From: Arthrobacter sp. PAMC 25486 | GTDB lineage: Bacteria > Actinomycetota > Actinomycetes > Actinomycetales > Micrococcaceae | Reading direction: 5' to 3' | DNA length: 64,000 nt | NCBI RefSeq assembly: GCF_000785535.1 | Contig: NZ_CP007595.1 | Coordinates: forward strand, 372,001 to 436,000 | Shown: positions 28,243-37,998 of the stretch, piece by piece | Numbering within the stretch: position 1 is the first letter of the stretch | Layout: each line of letters opens with the position of its first letter | Notes under the pieces: model-generated | What the model was told of the DNA's origin: nothing | Database searches by the model: none | Seen by the model: the letters and a program-made list of their open reading frames with translations, nothing else | Position numbers and translations under genes: made by a program

Positions 28243-29225
28243 ACTAGATGAAGCGGCGCCTCTCCCCGGGACATCCGGCCCAGCTGGGTGACCGTCAGTT
28301 CCGTCGCCAGGCGGAGGAATTCGGCCGTGTTGCCCGCCATGTGGGGAGTGATGAGGGCGCCGGGGGCATCCCACAAAGGGTGGTCGGAGGGCAGCGGTTC
28401 CGGGTCCGTGACATCCAGGGCAGCCCGCAGCCGCCCAGTTCCCAGCTCTGCCAGGAGTGCGGCGGTGTCAACCACAGGCCCACGCCCAATGTTGACCAGC
28501 AGTGCCCCGTCCTTCATGTGTGCCAGGAAGGCGGCATCCACCAGGTGTCTGGTGGAGTTGTCATGGGGGAGCGTCACCACCACCACATCCGCCGTCGGAA
28601 GAAGACCCGGCAGTTCCTCCGGTCCGTGGACCTGGCCGCCGTTTTTCAGCGCCCGCGCCCGGCTGGCAACGGGAATCAGGGCGGCAGGACGGAAGGGCTC
28701 CAACCGTGCGAGGAGTTCCTTGCCCACCCCGCCGTGTCCCAGTACAAGCACCACCGAACCGTGCAGGGAGGTCGTCCAGAGTGGCGCCCACTCGTGCCGA
28801 CTCTGTTGCCGTACCGCGTCCGGCAGCTCCCTGAGCGCTGCAAGGATGAGGGCCATGCCAAGCTCGGCGGTGGAATCCTCCACCGCGCCGCGGGAATTGC
28901 TGAGCGTCACGTCGGCCGGCAGATGCTCCAGGACCCATTCGCAGCCGATCGACAGCAGGTGCACGTGGCGCAGGCCCGGAATGTTGGCCACCCGGGCGCG
29001 GCGGGCAAATTCACGCGGCCGTTCGGTGACCAGGACGTCCGCGGCGGGGGCCTCTGCGGGGTCGTCGTTGAGGTGCCACACGATGGGTGCAATGCCCGGG
29101 CCGCTGATCTCCTCTGCGAACCGGGCCGTGGGGACGAGGACTCGCAGTGCCAAAATTATTCCATCCTGGGCACCGTCAGGGCAGGCCCGCTGCTGTGGTT
29201 GTGACGCCGACACATCGGTCTCCAT
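28236..29225 (-). CDS. D-2-hydroxyacid dehydrogenase, NAD(P)-dependent
   Basis: A protein of about 329 residues. The Rossmann loop is VLVLGHGGVGKELLARLEPF, followed by the catalytic region LLVNIGRGPVVDTAALL (arginine), the glutamate in TDPEPLPSDHPLW and histidine in ITPHMAGN, all in order. Start is uncertain: ATG at 29225, or TTG at 29153 with GGATGG upstream, which gives the usual 305-residue family length. The 3' end overlaps the Y4yA-type gene by 7 bases convergently. It may act on a keto or hydroxy acid of the same pathway, but convergence argues against co-transcription. Confidence 0.85.
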   Translation of the reverse strand: METDVSASQPQQRACPDGAQDGIILALRVLVPTARFAEEISGPGIAPIVWHLNDDPAEAPAADVLVTERPREFARRARVANIPGLRHVHLLSIGCEWVLEHLPADVTLSNSRGAVEDSTAELGMALILAALRELPDAVRQQSRHEWAPLWTTSLHGSVVLVLGHGGVGKELLARLEPFRPAALIPVASRARALKNGGQVHGPEELPGLLPTADVVVVTLPHDNSTRHLVDAAFLAHMKDGALLVNIGRGPVVDTAALLAELGTGRLRAALDVTDPEPLPSDHPLWDAPGALITPHMAGNTAEFLRLATELTVTQLGRMSRGEAPLHLVQ

Positions 29226-29362
29226 GGTGCCAGCCGTCTTCAGGATAGTCCAGGCGCGGCGGCGGGACCTCCCGCAGCTGCCAGTGCCTCCTGCAACGGC
29301 CGTCGCGCTCGGGGTCGCCGGCCTCGTCACGCCTGTTTTCCGTAGCTCGGCCCCATGCGGTC

Positions 29363-30046
29363 CTACTGGGCCGGCTTGTCGGTCTCAGCTGCAGTCTCAG
29401 CCGCGGCATCGGCCTCACCCGCGTCCTCCATGAGCCCCTCCAGCCCGGCCTCAGGGACCTGTTCGTCGGCGGCGCTGTCTGTCACTGAGTGGGGTTGGCC
29501 CGCCACAGCCGAGTCGTCATTCTGGGCAGTTTCGATGACCAGTGCGTTCTCCACTCTGACGGCCAGTCGTGAACTGCGGTGGCGCCTGGCATCAGCCAGG
29601 CCGAACAAACGTTGGGCTGCGACCGCTTCGCCTTCCTTCTGCAGCAGCGCACCAGCCGCCATCAAGGCTTCGGCCGCCACAGCGTTCTCGCGGTAATCCA
29701 AGTAGGCGCTGGCAGCCTGCTCTTCACTGATTTCGTTGATCCGTGCGCTGACGCGATTGGCGTCGGCCAGGGAGTAACCATGTCCAAGCCGGTAGACCTC
29801 GTGGTACAGGAAACCGTAGTTGTTCTCCCGGAAGTCCATCGACTCATCCAGCCGGCTTTTCAATTCCGCCTGTTCGGCGGGCGAGAGATCGTCCACTTCA
29901 AGCCCAAGCCGCTGAGCAAACTCGCGCAAGTAGGTGGCACTGGCCAGCGGCATCCCGCCTGGTTCGGGCCTGGCCTCTGAAGAGTCCGAGAGTTCGTCCC
30001 GGGAAGTGGAAAACAGGGCAAGAAATTTTTGGATCAGGGTGTTCAT
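29363..30046 (-). CDS. Hypothetical soluble protein with acidic C-terminus
   Basis: A 227-residue protein, mostly alpha-helical by composition, with SPAEQAELKSRLDESMDFRENNYGFL and ALLQKEGEAVAAQRLFGLA as its most structured parts and a C-terminal 40 residues dominated by Ala, Glu and Asp. No signal peptide or membrane segment beyond a weakly hydrophobic N-terminus. Family not recognised. It stands alone on the minus strand. Confidence 0.7.
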   Translation of the reverse strand: MNTLIQKFLALFSTSRDELSDSSEARPEPGGMPLASATYLREFAQRLGLEVDDLSPAEQAELKSRLDESMDFRENNYGFLYHEVYRLGHGYSLADANRVSARINEISEEQAASAYLDYRENAVAAEALMAAGALLQKEGEAVAAQRLFGLADARRHRSSRLAVRVENALVIETAQNDDSAVAGQPHSVTDSAADEQVPEAGLEGLMEDAGEADAAAETAAETDKPAQ

Positions 30047-30199
30047 GGGGGCCTCCAGTGGTAAATGCTGCCCTTCAATCTTCCCAGCCCAAGGCTGTTT
30101 TTCTCCCGATTCTCGTGGTGATTCTCACCGCAGTGGCATATTCAGCTCATCCAGGATCGGCAACAGGGCTTCGCGCTGTCCGCGGGCCGGGCGGCGTGC

Positions 30200-30781
30200 C
30201 TATTTGACGATGTGTACGGTGATATTGTCGCCTTCAAGCTGGGTTGGTGGTTCGGTGGTGGCGTTGTAGATGCCCAGATGGATGATTTGGTCCGAGTATC
30301 CGATGCCGTCCGTGGTGTAGTGGAAGCCGAGGTTTCCCCACGGGATGTAGTAGATGAGGAATCCATTCTCGGGGCCGGAACCGGGGGATCCTGCTGTTTC
30401 GAGATCGCGGGGGAGATGGGCCAGTTTCTCCATGCCCGCAAATTCCTCCACAGGCACAGGCACAGGCACGGTCAGCGGAAGCAGGATCAGGAAGTCCTTG
30501 GCGGTGGGATTGTCGGGAGTGATGGTCACGTCAACGGTTGTTTCTCCGGCGGTGAAGCGGACGAGTACGTCTTCGTCAGGGGAAACGGCAGGTTCCGGAG
30601 TGGCTGCCGCGGGTGCCGGAGCAGTGTCGGAGGCAGTGGTGGCCCCTTGTATCTGTGGTGGCAGGGTCCCTGTCCCCGTCTCTGCCCTGGTGGGTCCCGA
30701 CTCTGCCCTGGTGGGTGTTGTGCAGCCGGCCAGAGCCACCAGTGCTGCCAGTGGCGCGGCCAGGAAGAGCTTTCCCCGCAT
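30200..30781 (-). CDS. Secreted lipoprotein with cyclophilin-like fold domain
   Basis: A 193-residue protein. A signal peptide ends in the lipobox ALAGC (cysteine near residue 20), then a low-complexity Thr/Pro/Ala spacer of about 45 residues, then a cyclophilin-like fold (PF18050 type): TVDVTITPDNPTAKDFLILLP, LPRDLETAGSPGSGPENGF, YYIPWGNLGFHY and DQIIHLG. Such domains lack proven isomerase activity. The spacer contains a repeated ESGPTRAE/TGTGT segment. A cytoplasmic relative lies at 34131-34517, so the two may serve related small-molecule functions. Confidence 0.78.
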   Translation of the reverse strand: MRGKLFLAAPLAALVALAGCTTPTRAESGPTRAETGTGTLPPQIQGATTASDTAPAPAAATPEPAVSPDEDVLVRFTAGETTVDVTITPDNPTAKDFLILLPLTVPVPVPVEEFAGMEKLAHLPRDLETAGSPGSGPENGFLIYYIPWGNLGFHYTTDGIGYSDQIIHLGIYNATTEPPTQLEGDNITVHIVK

Positions 30782-30856
30782 GGTGTATTCCCTTCTGTAG
30801 GCGGTGTTGCGTTGGCTGGCGGGGTTCGGGTTGCCCTGCTTTGGAAGGTGGCGTTC

Positions 30857-31750
30857 TTAGAGGGTGGCGGTGTCGATGACGAAGCGGTAGCGGACGTCGG
30901 AGGCCAGTACACGTTCGTAGGCGTCGTTGATTTGTTCGGCCCGGATGACTTCGATTTCTGAGCCGATGCCGTGGTCGGCGCAGAAGGTGAGCATGTCTTG
31001 GGTTTCGAGGATGCCACCGATCAGGGAACCGGCGAAGGACCGCCGTCCGGTGATGAGGGAAAACGCCTGGACAGGGAGTGGTTCCGCCGGGGCGCCGACG
31101 TTGACGAGTGCGCCGTTGAGGGTGAGCAGTCGCAGGTAGGCGTTGATGTCGATCGCGGCACTGACGGTGTTGATGATCAGGTCGAAGCTGCCGGCCAGAC
31201 TGGTGAAGGTTTCCGGGTCGTTGGTGGCCTGGAAATGGTCGGCACCCAGCTTGAGTCCGTCGTCGTGCTTCTTGAGGGTTTGGGACAGGATGGTGACCTC
31301 GGCGCCCATGGCGTGGGCGATCTTCACGGCCATGTGGCCGAGCCCGCCGAGGCCAACAATAGCGACCTTCTTTCCCGGTCCGGCGCCCCAATGGTTGAGA
31401 GGGGAGAAGGTGGTGATGCCGGCCAGGCAGTACTGTTCCTCACCTGCCTGGCAGTGGATGCATTCTCGGCAGGAGTTCACCATGCAGCCGACGCCGACCC
31501 GGTCGCCAACCGCGTGCTTGGTGACGGCCGTGCCGACCTCGGTGACGATGCCAGCGATTTCGTGGCCGGGGGGCAGGGGGTAGCTTTGCTGGCCCCGATC
31601 GCCTCAGACGGTGTGGATGTCGGAGTGGCAGATCCCGGCAAACTTGACGTTGATGAGAACGTCAAGGGCACCGACGGGACGGCGTTCAAGGGTGGTGGGG
31701 AAGAGTGCTTCGGTGGCTGAGGGGGCGGCATAGGCCTTGACGGTGAACAT
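30857..31750 (-). pseudogene. Zinc-dependent alcohol dehydrogenase (YahK/CAD-like), inactivated
   Basis: From ATG at 31750 the frame reads [28 protein letters not shown], then TGA at codon 49 (31604-31606) where the family has arginine; the frame then continues [33 protein letters not shown] and the Rossmann loop [19 protein letters not shown] to a normal C-terminus. A segment of about 50 residues normally found between EEQYC and [15 protein letters not shown] is missing, with the frame kept. Total 297 codons against about 346 in the family. Two independent lesions make function unlikely. Confidence 0.85.
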
Positions 31751-31773
31751 GGTTCTCCTGAGGTGGGGTCGGG

Positions 31774-33051
31774 TTAGCGATGGACGGGGAAGGCAGCGCG
31801 GCGTGCGGTAAAGGCGATGATCAGGGCCGTGGCGGCGAGGCCGATCATGAGGAGGGGCAGGACCATGCCGTCGAAGCTGGTGATCAGCACGGCCCCGAGG
31901 ACGCCGGCGGCGAAGATGGCGACATTGAAGGCGACGCCGAGCAGGGAATTCGCTACGTCGGCATTCTCACCGCTGGCCTCGCTGATAGCCGTCTGCAGCT
32001 GCGGCGCTGCACCGCCGAAGGCAACCCCCCACAGGACCAGGGCGATCAGCACGGCGACAAGGGAGTGTGCGCCGGCGAAGAAGACCACACCGGCCGTCAG
32101 GAACACTGACAGGCTCACCAGCACAAGGAGCCAGGGGGCACGGTCGATGAGTGCGCCGGTAATCCAGATGCCGATCAAGGCTGATGCGCCAAACACCACC
32201 AGAGCCACATCGACGCCCAGAGGAATATTGGCCGAGCGCAGGTAGGCGGCGATATAGGTGTAGACGGTGTTGTGCGCGAGCATCCAGGCAAAGATCACCA
32301 GGAGAATCACTGACACACCCGGGATGGCGAAGACCTTGAGCATGGGGATTTGGGACTCGGCCCGCTGGCCGGGGGCGTCGGGGACGAGCAGCCAGGCCAG
32401 AATGGCAGTGAGAATTGCCATTCCGGTGAGTGCCCAAAATGACCAACGCCAGTCGAAGGTGGAGCCGAGCCAGGAACCGAGCGGAGTCCCGAGCGCCAAC
32501 CCCAGCGGCGTGCCGATGGATGCGATGGCCAGGGCCCGGCCGGCAAGTTCCGGGGCCGTGATGCGGCGCGCGTACCCGGCCAGCATCCCCCACAACAGCC
32601 CCGAGAACGCGCCTGCGGCAAAGCGGACGGCCAAGGTCAGTACGATGTCAGCCGAGAATGCCGCTATGGTGTTGGCGAGCAGGAATCCCAGAATTCCGAC
32701 CAGGAAGACTGGTTTGCGTCGCATGCCGCGGGTGAGCGCAATGGCCGGGATCGTGAGCACGACGGTGCCCAAGGCATAGGCGCTCACCAACTGCCCAGCC
32801 GTACCTTCGGCAATGTTCAGGCCGGCCGCAATGTGCGGCAGAAGTCCGGCCGGCATAGTTTCGGTGGCTATAAGGATGAAGCCCATCAGGGCCATGACCA
32901 ACAGTGCAGGCAACGGCAGGTGGCGCCCCACGGGGGCTGCGCGGATTTCCTGCTTGAGCGGCACCGCCTGCGTCCGGCGGGGACCCTTCTCTGCTGCAGC
33001 GTCCAAGATGCGCACGCAGCCCTGGCCGTTCGGCGCAGATTCTGAAGTCAA
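31774..33051 (-). CDS. MFS efflux transporter, DHA1/AraJ-like
   Basis: A 425-residue major facilitator with twelve hydrophobic helices. The first helix has [18 protein letters not shown], the A-motif-like loop is [14 protein letters not shown], and a motif-C-type [17 protein letters not shown] stands in helix 5, typical of drug/proton antiporters. It likely exports a small hydrophobic compound or arabinose-like sugar. It lies 23 bases upstream of the broken dehydrogenase and diverges from the XRE regulator gene at 33220, which may control it. Confidence 0.88.
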   Translation of the reverse strand: MTSESAPNGQGCVRILDAAAEKGPRRTQAVPLKQEIRAAPVGRHLPLPALLVMALMGFILIATETMPAGLLPHIAAGLNIAEGTAGQLVSAYALGTVVLTIPAIALTRGMRRKPVFLVGILGFLLANTIAAFSADIVLTLAVRFAAGAFSGLLWGMLAGYARRITAPELAGRALAIASIGTPLGLALGTPLGSWLGSTFDWRWSFWALTGMAILTAILAWLLVPDAPGQRAESQIPMLKVFAIPGVSVILLVIFAWMLAHNTVYTYIAAYLRSANIPLGVDVALVVFGASALIGIWITGALIDRAPWLLVLVSLSVFLTAGVVFFAGAHSLVAVLIALVLWGVAFGGAAPQLQTAISEASGENADVANSLLGVAFNVAIFAAGVLGAVLITSFDGMVLPLLMIGLAATALIIAFTARRAAFPVHR

Positions 33052-33219
33052 GGTACGGGGGTTCTTCCTGGTGGTTGGGGCAGTGCACGTCCACAGGCGG
33101 GGTGCGGCTGGCTGTCGTTCATCCAGTTAACACCCGCTGCGGACAGTGGGGGAGTCCCTGTTGTGAGGGGTACCGGCAGGGACTCCCAGTCCGGGCGGTC
33201 CGTGGCTACTGTGGAGGGT

Positions 33220-34116
33220 ATGAACAATCGAGCTGAAGTGCGTGAATTTCTGATTTCACGCCGTGCCCTGGTTAATCCGGAGCAGGTCGGCCTTCCGGCA
33301 GGCACCAACCGGCGGGTCAAGGGGCTGCGCCGCAACGAGGTGGCGACCCTGGCCGGGGTGAGCATCGAGTACTACACCCGCATGGAGCGCGGTGCCATCA
33401 GCGGTGCCTCACCCGAAGTCCTGGACAGCATTGCCAAGGCGCTCCGCCTTGATGACGCCGAACGCGCACACCTGTTCGACCTCGCCCACGCCGCAAGCCC
33501 GGTCGCCAGGCCGCCCCGGCGCCGCAATACCAAAACATGGGTGGCACACCCAAGCCTGCAGTGGACACTCGACGCCGTGACGGCCGGACCTGCCTTTGTG
33601 CGCAACGGGCGCATGGACCTGCTGGCCGCCAACAATTTGGCACGCGCCTTCTATAAGGACGTCTATGACATGCCGGGCCAGTCGCCGAACATTGCCCGGC
33701 ATACCTTTCTTGAGGAGCGGGCACACGATTTCTACCCGGACTGGGAGTTGTTCGCGGAGGTGAATGTGGCCATCCTGCGCACCGAAGCGGCCCGGGACCC
33801 CCATAACAAGGAACTCCACGACCTTATCGGGGAACTGTCCACCCGCTCTGAGGAGTTTCGGCGCCGGTGGGGTGCGCACAATGTCCGCCATCACGGCACG
33901 GGCTCAAAAACCTTTCATCATCCCGTTGTCGGCGAGGTCACCCTCGCCTACGAAGGACTGGAGATGGCAGCCGAGCCCGGCCTGACACTGACCATCTACG
34001 CGGCCGAACCGGGATCCGCCTCCGAGCAGGCGTTGCAGCTGCTGGCGTCGTGGGCGGCCACCGAATACGGTGCCCCGCGTTCCTCGATCAAGGCGCAGGA
34101 ATCCACCGACCACTAA
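33220..34116 (+). CDS. XRE-type helix-turn-helix regulator with MmyB-like ligand domain
   Basis: A 298-residue regulator. N-terminal helix-turn-helix (GLRRNEVATLAGVSIEYYTRMERG), a short linker, then the MmyB-like PAS-type sensor (WVAHPSLQWTLDAVTAGPAFVRNGRMDLLAANNLARAF, HDFYPDW, EEFRRRWGAHNVRHH). This architecture is very common in actinobacteria and usually controls an adjacent oxidoreductase or exporter. ATG at 33220 has GGAGGG five bases upstream. Divergent from the MFS gene. Confidence 0.9.
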   Translation: MNNRAEVREFLISRRALVNPEQVGLPAGTNRRVKGLRRNEVATLAGVSIEYYTRMERGAISGASPEVLDSIAKALRLDDAERAHLFDLAHAASPVARPPRRRNTKTWVAHPSLQWTLDAVTAGPAFVRNGRMDLLAANNLARAFYKDVYDMPGQSPNIARHTFLEERAHDFYPDWELFAEVNVAILRTEAARDPHNKELHDLIGELSTRSEEFRRRWGAHNVRHHGTGSKTFHHPVVGEVTLAYEGLEMAAEPGLTLTIYAAEPGSASEQALQLLASWAATEYGAPRSSIKAQESTDH

Positions 34117-34130
34117 TCCTAAGGAACCGC

Positions 34131-34517
34131 ATGAAGATTGCACTGAGCATTGACGGCATCCATGTTGAGGCAGAACTGTATGACCATCCCGTGGCGGGCG
34201 AACTGGCCGGGATGCTTCCCCTGGATCTCATCTTTAATGATTTCAACAACGTGGAGAAGGTGGCGTCTCTGGGCCGGTCCCTGACCCTGCATGGCGTGCC
34301 GGATGCCGATGCTCCCCAGCCAGGGGAAATTGGCTATTACGCACCCACACAGGGATTTGTTCTTTTCTATGGCAGTCCCGGACGGTGGCCCGGGCTGGTG
34401 CGGATGGGGCGTTTCAGCTACGACCTGGAAGCGCTGCGGGACCTCCCAGACGCCACCAGTATCCATATAGCGACCAGAGACACAACTGTTGACACTCCAG
34501 GAAAGAAGCTCAAGTGA
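34131..34517 (+). CDS. Cytoplasmic cyclophilin-like fold protein
   Basis: A 128-residue protein of the PF18050 type: DLIFNDFNNVEKVASLG, PGEIGYYAPTQGFVLFYG, GLVRMGRFSYDLEALRDL. AAGGA lies seven bases before the ATG. It follows the XRE regulator by 14 bases and its stop overlaps the next start as GTGA, making a three-gene plus-strand unit. No catalytic role is established for the family. Confidence 0.82.
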   Translation: MKIALSIDGIHVEAELYDHPVAGELAGMLPLDLIFNDFNNVEKVASLGRSLTLHGVPDADAPQPGEIGYYAPTQGFVLFYGSPGRWPGLVRMGRFSYDLEALRDLPDATSIHIATRDTTVDTPGKKLK

Positions 34518-35239
34518 GCCGCCCGTATGTCATCATCCATACTCACACCGCTCTTGATGGAAACATCAATGGCATGGACCTGCCGGCGTTCGAAGCGGGC
34601 AGCCAGCACTACCAGGATCTTGCGCTGACCCCGGAACGGCAGGTGCTCAATATTGACGCCTACCTCAACGGCAAGACGTCCACGGAAGACAACATCACCC
34701 ACTACAACAAACCAGGCCTGGACGAGCAGGCCGCGGACGTCCCTGCCGGGGACTTCCTAGCCGAACCTGAAGCGGGCATGTACTACGTTTCAATCGACCC
34801 GCGCGGCGAGCTGGCCTGGGAAGACAACACGTTCGGGTATGGGGGCGTGCCCGCCCACTTCCTTGAGGTGCTCACGGATCAGGCAAGCAACGCCTACAAG
34901 GACTTTCTGCGCCGTAAACGCATCTCCTACATCATGGCCGGCGGCGAACAAGTCGACTATGAGCTCATGCTGTCCAAGCTTCATGGGCTGGGCATCAAGC
35001 GGCTCATGGTGGGCGGCGGCGGAACCATCAACTGGTCCTTCCTACAAAACGGCCTCGTGGACGAGGTCAGCATGGTGCTGGCCCCGATCGCCAACGGCGA
35101 CCCGGACGCCCCGCGCTTCTTTACCGCCCGTGAACCGTACAGTTCCGTCAGCCCGGTTGCCCTTCATCTCTCCAGTGTGGAAGACCTTGGGGACAGTGTC
35201 GTGTGGCTACGCTACACCGTCGATCCCGTCACTGGCTGA
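34514..35239 (+). CDS. RibD C-terminal / dihydrofolate reductase-fold reductase
   Basis: A 241-residue protein starting with GTG in a GTGA overlap. Motifs are YVIIHTHTALDGNINGMDLPAF, ISYIMAGGEQVDYELMLSKL and KRLMVGGGGTINWSFLQNGLVDEVSMVLAPI, the usual order in RibD_C reductases that use NADPH. Enzyme substrate unknown; members range from riboflavin pathway reductases to general pteridine-like reductases. As last gene of the XRE-cyclophilin-like unit it may act on the compound sensed by the regulator. Confidence 0.85.
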   Translation: MSRPYVIIHTHTALDGNINGMDLPAFEAGSQHYQDLALTPERQVLNIDAYLNGKTSTEDNITHYNKPGLDEQAADVPAGDFLAEPEAGMYYVSIDPRGELAWEDNTFGYGGVPAHFLEVLTDQASNAYKDFLRRKRISYIMAGGEQVDYELMLSKLHGLGIKRLMVGGGGTINWSFLQNGLVDEVSMVLAPIANGDPDAPRFFTAREPYSSVSPVALHLSSVEDLGDSVVWLRYTVDPVTG

Positions 35240-35499
35240 GTGTTTTTCAAGGTGTCTGTGGCATTGCAGCCCATAGTTACGACTGAACTGGCGTGTTGAC
35301 AGTGTCACCACAATTCCTGCCAGACTTTGAGTGACGATTGATCCGGCAGTATTTCTGCCATCCGGGCTGGGTGCCGGTCGCGGAAAGCACGGACACTGCA
35401 TCTGTTGTCAAGCATTGGCCGTGTGAGCGGCACCTGGAGACGGTGACGCCCGGTTAGTTTTCGTCGGATAATGTCAGACCCTGGTGATTGACTGGAGGC

Positions 35500-35830
35500 A
35501 TGCGCCGTTACCGTTATCGGGTGTACCCGGACTCAGGCCAACAAGCGGCCATTGCCCGTCTTTCTTTTTGGTTGTGTCCGGGTGGCTTTCAACGATGCCC
35601 TGGCCCTAAGCAAAGCCCACTACGCAGACACTGGCACGCACCTGTCCAGCAAGGATGTGGGTGCTGCTTGGACGGCCTCCAAGTGAACGCCGGAACGGGA
35701 GTTGCTGAACGAGGTCTCCAGCGTCCCGCTGCAACAGGCTGTTCGGGATCTGGACGCCGCTGACACGAATTTCTTCTGTTCCTTGACCGGGACGCGCAAA
35801 AGGCGCCAGGGTTGCCCGCCCCGGTTCCAC
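35500..35830 (+). pseudogene. N-terminal relic of an IS605-type TnpB
   Basis: Pieces of a TnpB N-terminus appear in successive frames: MRRYRYRVYPDSGQQAAIARL, then VAFNDALALSKAHYADTGTHL, TPERELLNEVSSVPLQQAV and DLDAADTNFFCSLTGTRKRR. The order and spacing match the family, with a frameshift and a TGA between blocks. The copy stops abruptly where a truncated flavoprotein gene begins on the other strand, so it may mark a deletion or insertion junction. Confidence 0.75.
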
Positions 35831-36905
35831 TCAGACACCGCCCATGGAGTAGTGCGCTGTCGGCGCGACTTCCAAGGGGATGGTAGTGATGTCCAGCATT
35901 TGCAGGTCCAGCATGGTCCGATACACGCGCGGCCGCTTTGCCAGAATAGTTTCTCGCGGTAGATGGGAAACATCCAGGTACACGCCGCCTTTGGGTGTAC
36001 CGCGGCCTTCCACGATCTCCGTGAAGGCAGCCAAGGCCTCCCGGTCCCGGGTGGAGAGTTCCATGCGATCCGGATCATAGTTGCTCATGATGAGTTAGCC
36101 GTTGACGTTGCGCAAGATGCCGCCCTCACCGCGGGCGGCCTCCGAAACCAGCGTTCCTGCCATGTCCTCGGGTTCCAGAATTCCGGAGGGATGAAATCGG
36201 ACCAGCTCCGCATCTCGCAGCCTCGCCCCGGCCAGGCCAGCAAGACGAAAGGTGTCCCGGTATTTTTATCCCTTCGCGAGGAGGTGCGCCGCCAGATCCG
36301 AGTGTGCCCACCAGCAGCGAGGATTACTGCAGCCGCGTGGATGTTCACGCGGCTGCCATTGGTCACGTCAAAGCCGTAAGACCCGAACACGCGCCCCTCG
36401 TGGACCAGTAGGCGGGTGACATAGATGGTGTCCACGATGTTCAGGTGAAGTTCAGTGGCACGCCGGAGCAAGGCCCGTTGGACTTCAAGCCCGGTGTAGT
36501 CCCCGGCAAAGGCTGTGCGGCGGTAAGTGTGGGCGCCGAAGAAACGCTGGCTGATCCTACCGTCAGCGTCCCGGGCGAACGGGCAACCCCAGCGTTCCAA
36601 ATCCGCAAGGCCTTGTGGCACGCCCCGAGCCACGGTTTCCACCACTCACGGGTCGGCCAGCAGAATAGACTCCTTGAACGTGTCGGCGGCGTGCTGCTGC
36701 CAGGAATCCTGCGGATCCATGGTGCCCAGGGCGCATTGATGCCGCCAGCCGCCAAGGTGGTGTGCGCGTCGTGTTTGCGCCGCTTGCCCACGGCCAACAC
36801 GTCCAGCCCTGCTTCCGCGAGCTCAATGCAGGCGCGCAAACCGGCGCCCCCGGTGCCGATCACCAGCACATGGGTGGAGAGATAGCGTTCGTCGTTGTAC
36901 AGCAT
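35831..36905 (-). pseudogene. Truncated fumarate reductase/succinate dehydrogenase-type flavoprotein
   Basis: Starts at ATG 36905 (MLYNDERYLSTHVLVIGTGGAGLRACIELAEAG, containing the FAD loop), shifts frame after TLAAGGINA, has a TGA before VVETVARGVPQGL, continues with RISQRFFGAHTYRRTAFAGDYTG and VILAAGGHTRIWRRTSS, shifts again, and resumes near 36088 with MELSTRDREALAAFTEIVEG and LEVAPTAHYSMGGV before breaking off next to the TnpB relic. At least two frameshifts and one stop; the C-terminal third is missing. The closest intact relatives are FrdA/SdhA-like flavoproteins. Confidence 0.82.
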
Positions 36906-37434
36906 GGCACCACTTCCCTTCAGAGGCCGCGGGACCACAAACCGGTCAGCCGGGCACGGCCACAATCCCGCAGCAAGGACATGGTTCTTCGCATCGACCC
37001 GGTCGGCACTGCATGGAACCAGCTACGCCGTATTTTGACCGTATGCCTTGCGCGGGCTGCATGCCAGCACCAGTTCAGTGTGCAGGCAACGGTACCGACA
37101 CCACCTCATTAACCGGCTGCCGCTGGCCCGCAGCCAACCGCACCATGGACAAAAATGTCGTCCGCTAGAACCGCAAATCAGAGGGCACCTACCGCTTCCT
37201 TGAGTGGCAGAAGTCATGCGTCCGGATAATCCACGGGCCAGCCGTCGTGGCACCTTGAAAGTAGCGGCCGACGGTGTAGCAGCTGCATTTTTGTCAGATT
37301 GGGGCGAGGGCAGGAATTTCAGGGCCATCGGCCGGTTCCGCCCGAGCCCAGACTAGAATTCCGGTGTTTGACTCGTTACGGTGAATCTACGACGGTCGTT
37401 GAAGATCGACCGTTTTGATTGAAGAGGAGTTCTA
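36906..37434. other. 529-bp gap, no gene seen
   Basis: Lies between the start of the broken flavoprotein gene and dps. Small frames here have no known motif. The last 60 bases should hold the dps promoter. Confidence 0.4.
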
Positions 37435-37998
37435 ATGGCTTCCAAGAAAACTTCCGCCAACAAATATACTGTTCCTGGCCTGTCACTCAAGGCTGGGCGC
37501 CGAGTAGCAGTCATCCTGCAAGGCAGGCTTTATGCATTGAATGACCTGCAGCTCACGTTGAAGCACGCCCACTGGAACGTCGTGGGCCGCGATTTCATTG
37601 GGGTCCATGAAATGCTGGATCCTCAAATTGAACTTGTCCGGGCCATGATTGACGAAACCGCCGAGCGCATTGCCACACTGGGTATGTCCCCCAATGGCCT
37701 GCCCGGGGCCTTGGTCCGGGAACGCGCCTGGGATGACTACGCTGTGGGACGTGCCTCGACCACGGAGCACCTGGCAGCATTGGACATCGTTTACGATGGC
37801 GTCGTCTCAAGCCACCGGGACGCCCTCGCAGCAACAGGGGCGCTTGACCCGATTACTGAAGACATGCTGATCGGCCAAACAGCCAAGCTGGAACTTTTCC
37901 AGTGGTTCTTGCGTGCCCATCTGGAAAACAGCGAGGGAACATTGAGCCACGAAGGTGCGGAAACTGAAAAGACCGCTGCCGCAAGGGCCAAGAAGTAA
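37435..37998 (+). CDS. Dps-family DNA-protection ferritin
   Basis: A 187-residue Dps/mini-ferritin. Ferroxidase-site residues are visible in LKHAHWNVVGRDFIGVHEMLDPQ and IDETAERIATLGMSPNG. The lysine-rich N-terminus (MASKKTSANKYTV) and C-terminus (EKTAAARAKK) resemble DNA-binding tails. Dodecamers of this family oxidise and store iron and protect DNA under starvation. A GAGGAG precedes the ATG. DUF2945 and DUF6328 genes follow co-directionally. Confidence 0.93.
   Translation: MASKKTSANKYTVPGLSLKAGRRVAVILQGRLYALNDLQLTLKHAHWNVVGRDFIGVHEMLDPQIELVRAMIDETAERIATLGMSPNGLPGALVRERAWDDYAVGRASTTEHLAALDIVYDGVVSSHRDALAATGALDPITEDMLIGQTAKLELFQWFLRAHLENSEGTLSHEGAETEKTAAARAKK

Noticed and set aside
28248..29433. 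Long plus-strand frames of more than 300 codons
   Set aside because: Antisense to the hydroxyacid dehydrogenase, which has all catalytic residues in order.
31604..31606. UGA in the alcohol dehydrogenase read as selenocysteine
   Set aside because: The family has arginine at this place, not cysteine, there is no sign of a SECIS-like hairpin directly after it, and the gene also carries a 50-codon deletion.
36441..36965. Intact flavoprotein gene
   Set aside because: The frame departs from the family after TLAAGGINA and the matching downstream parts are in other frames, so it is one piece of a broken gene.
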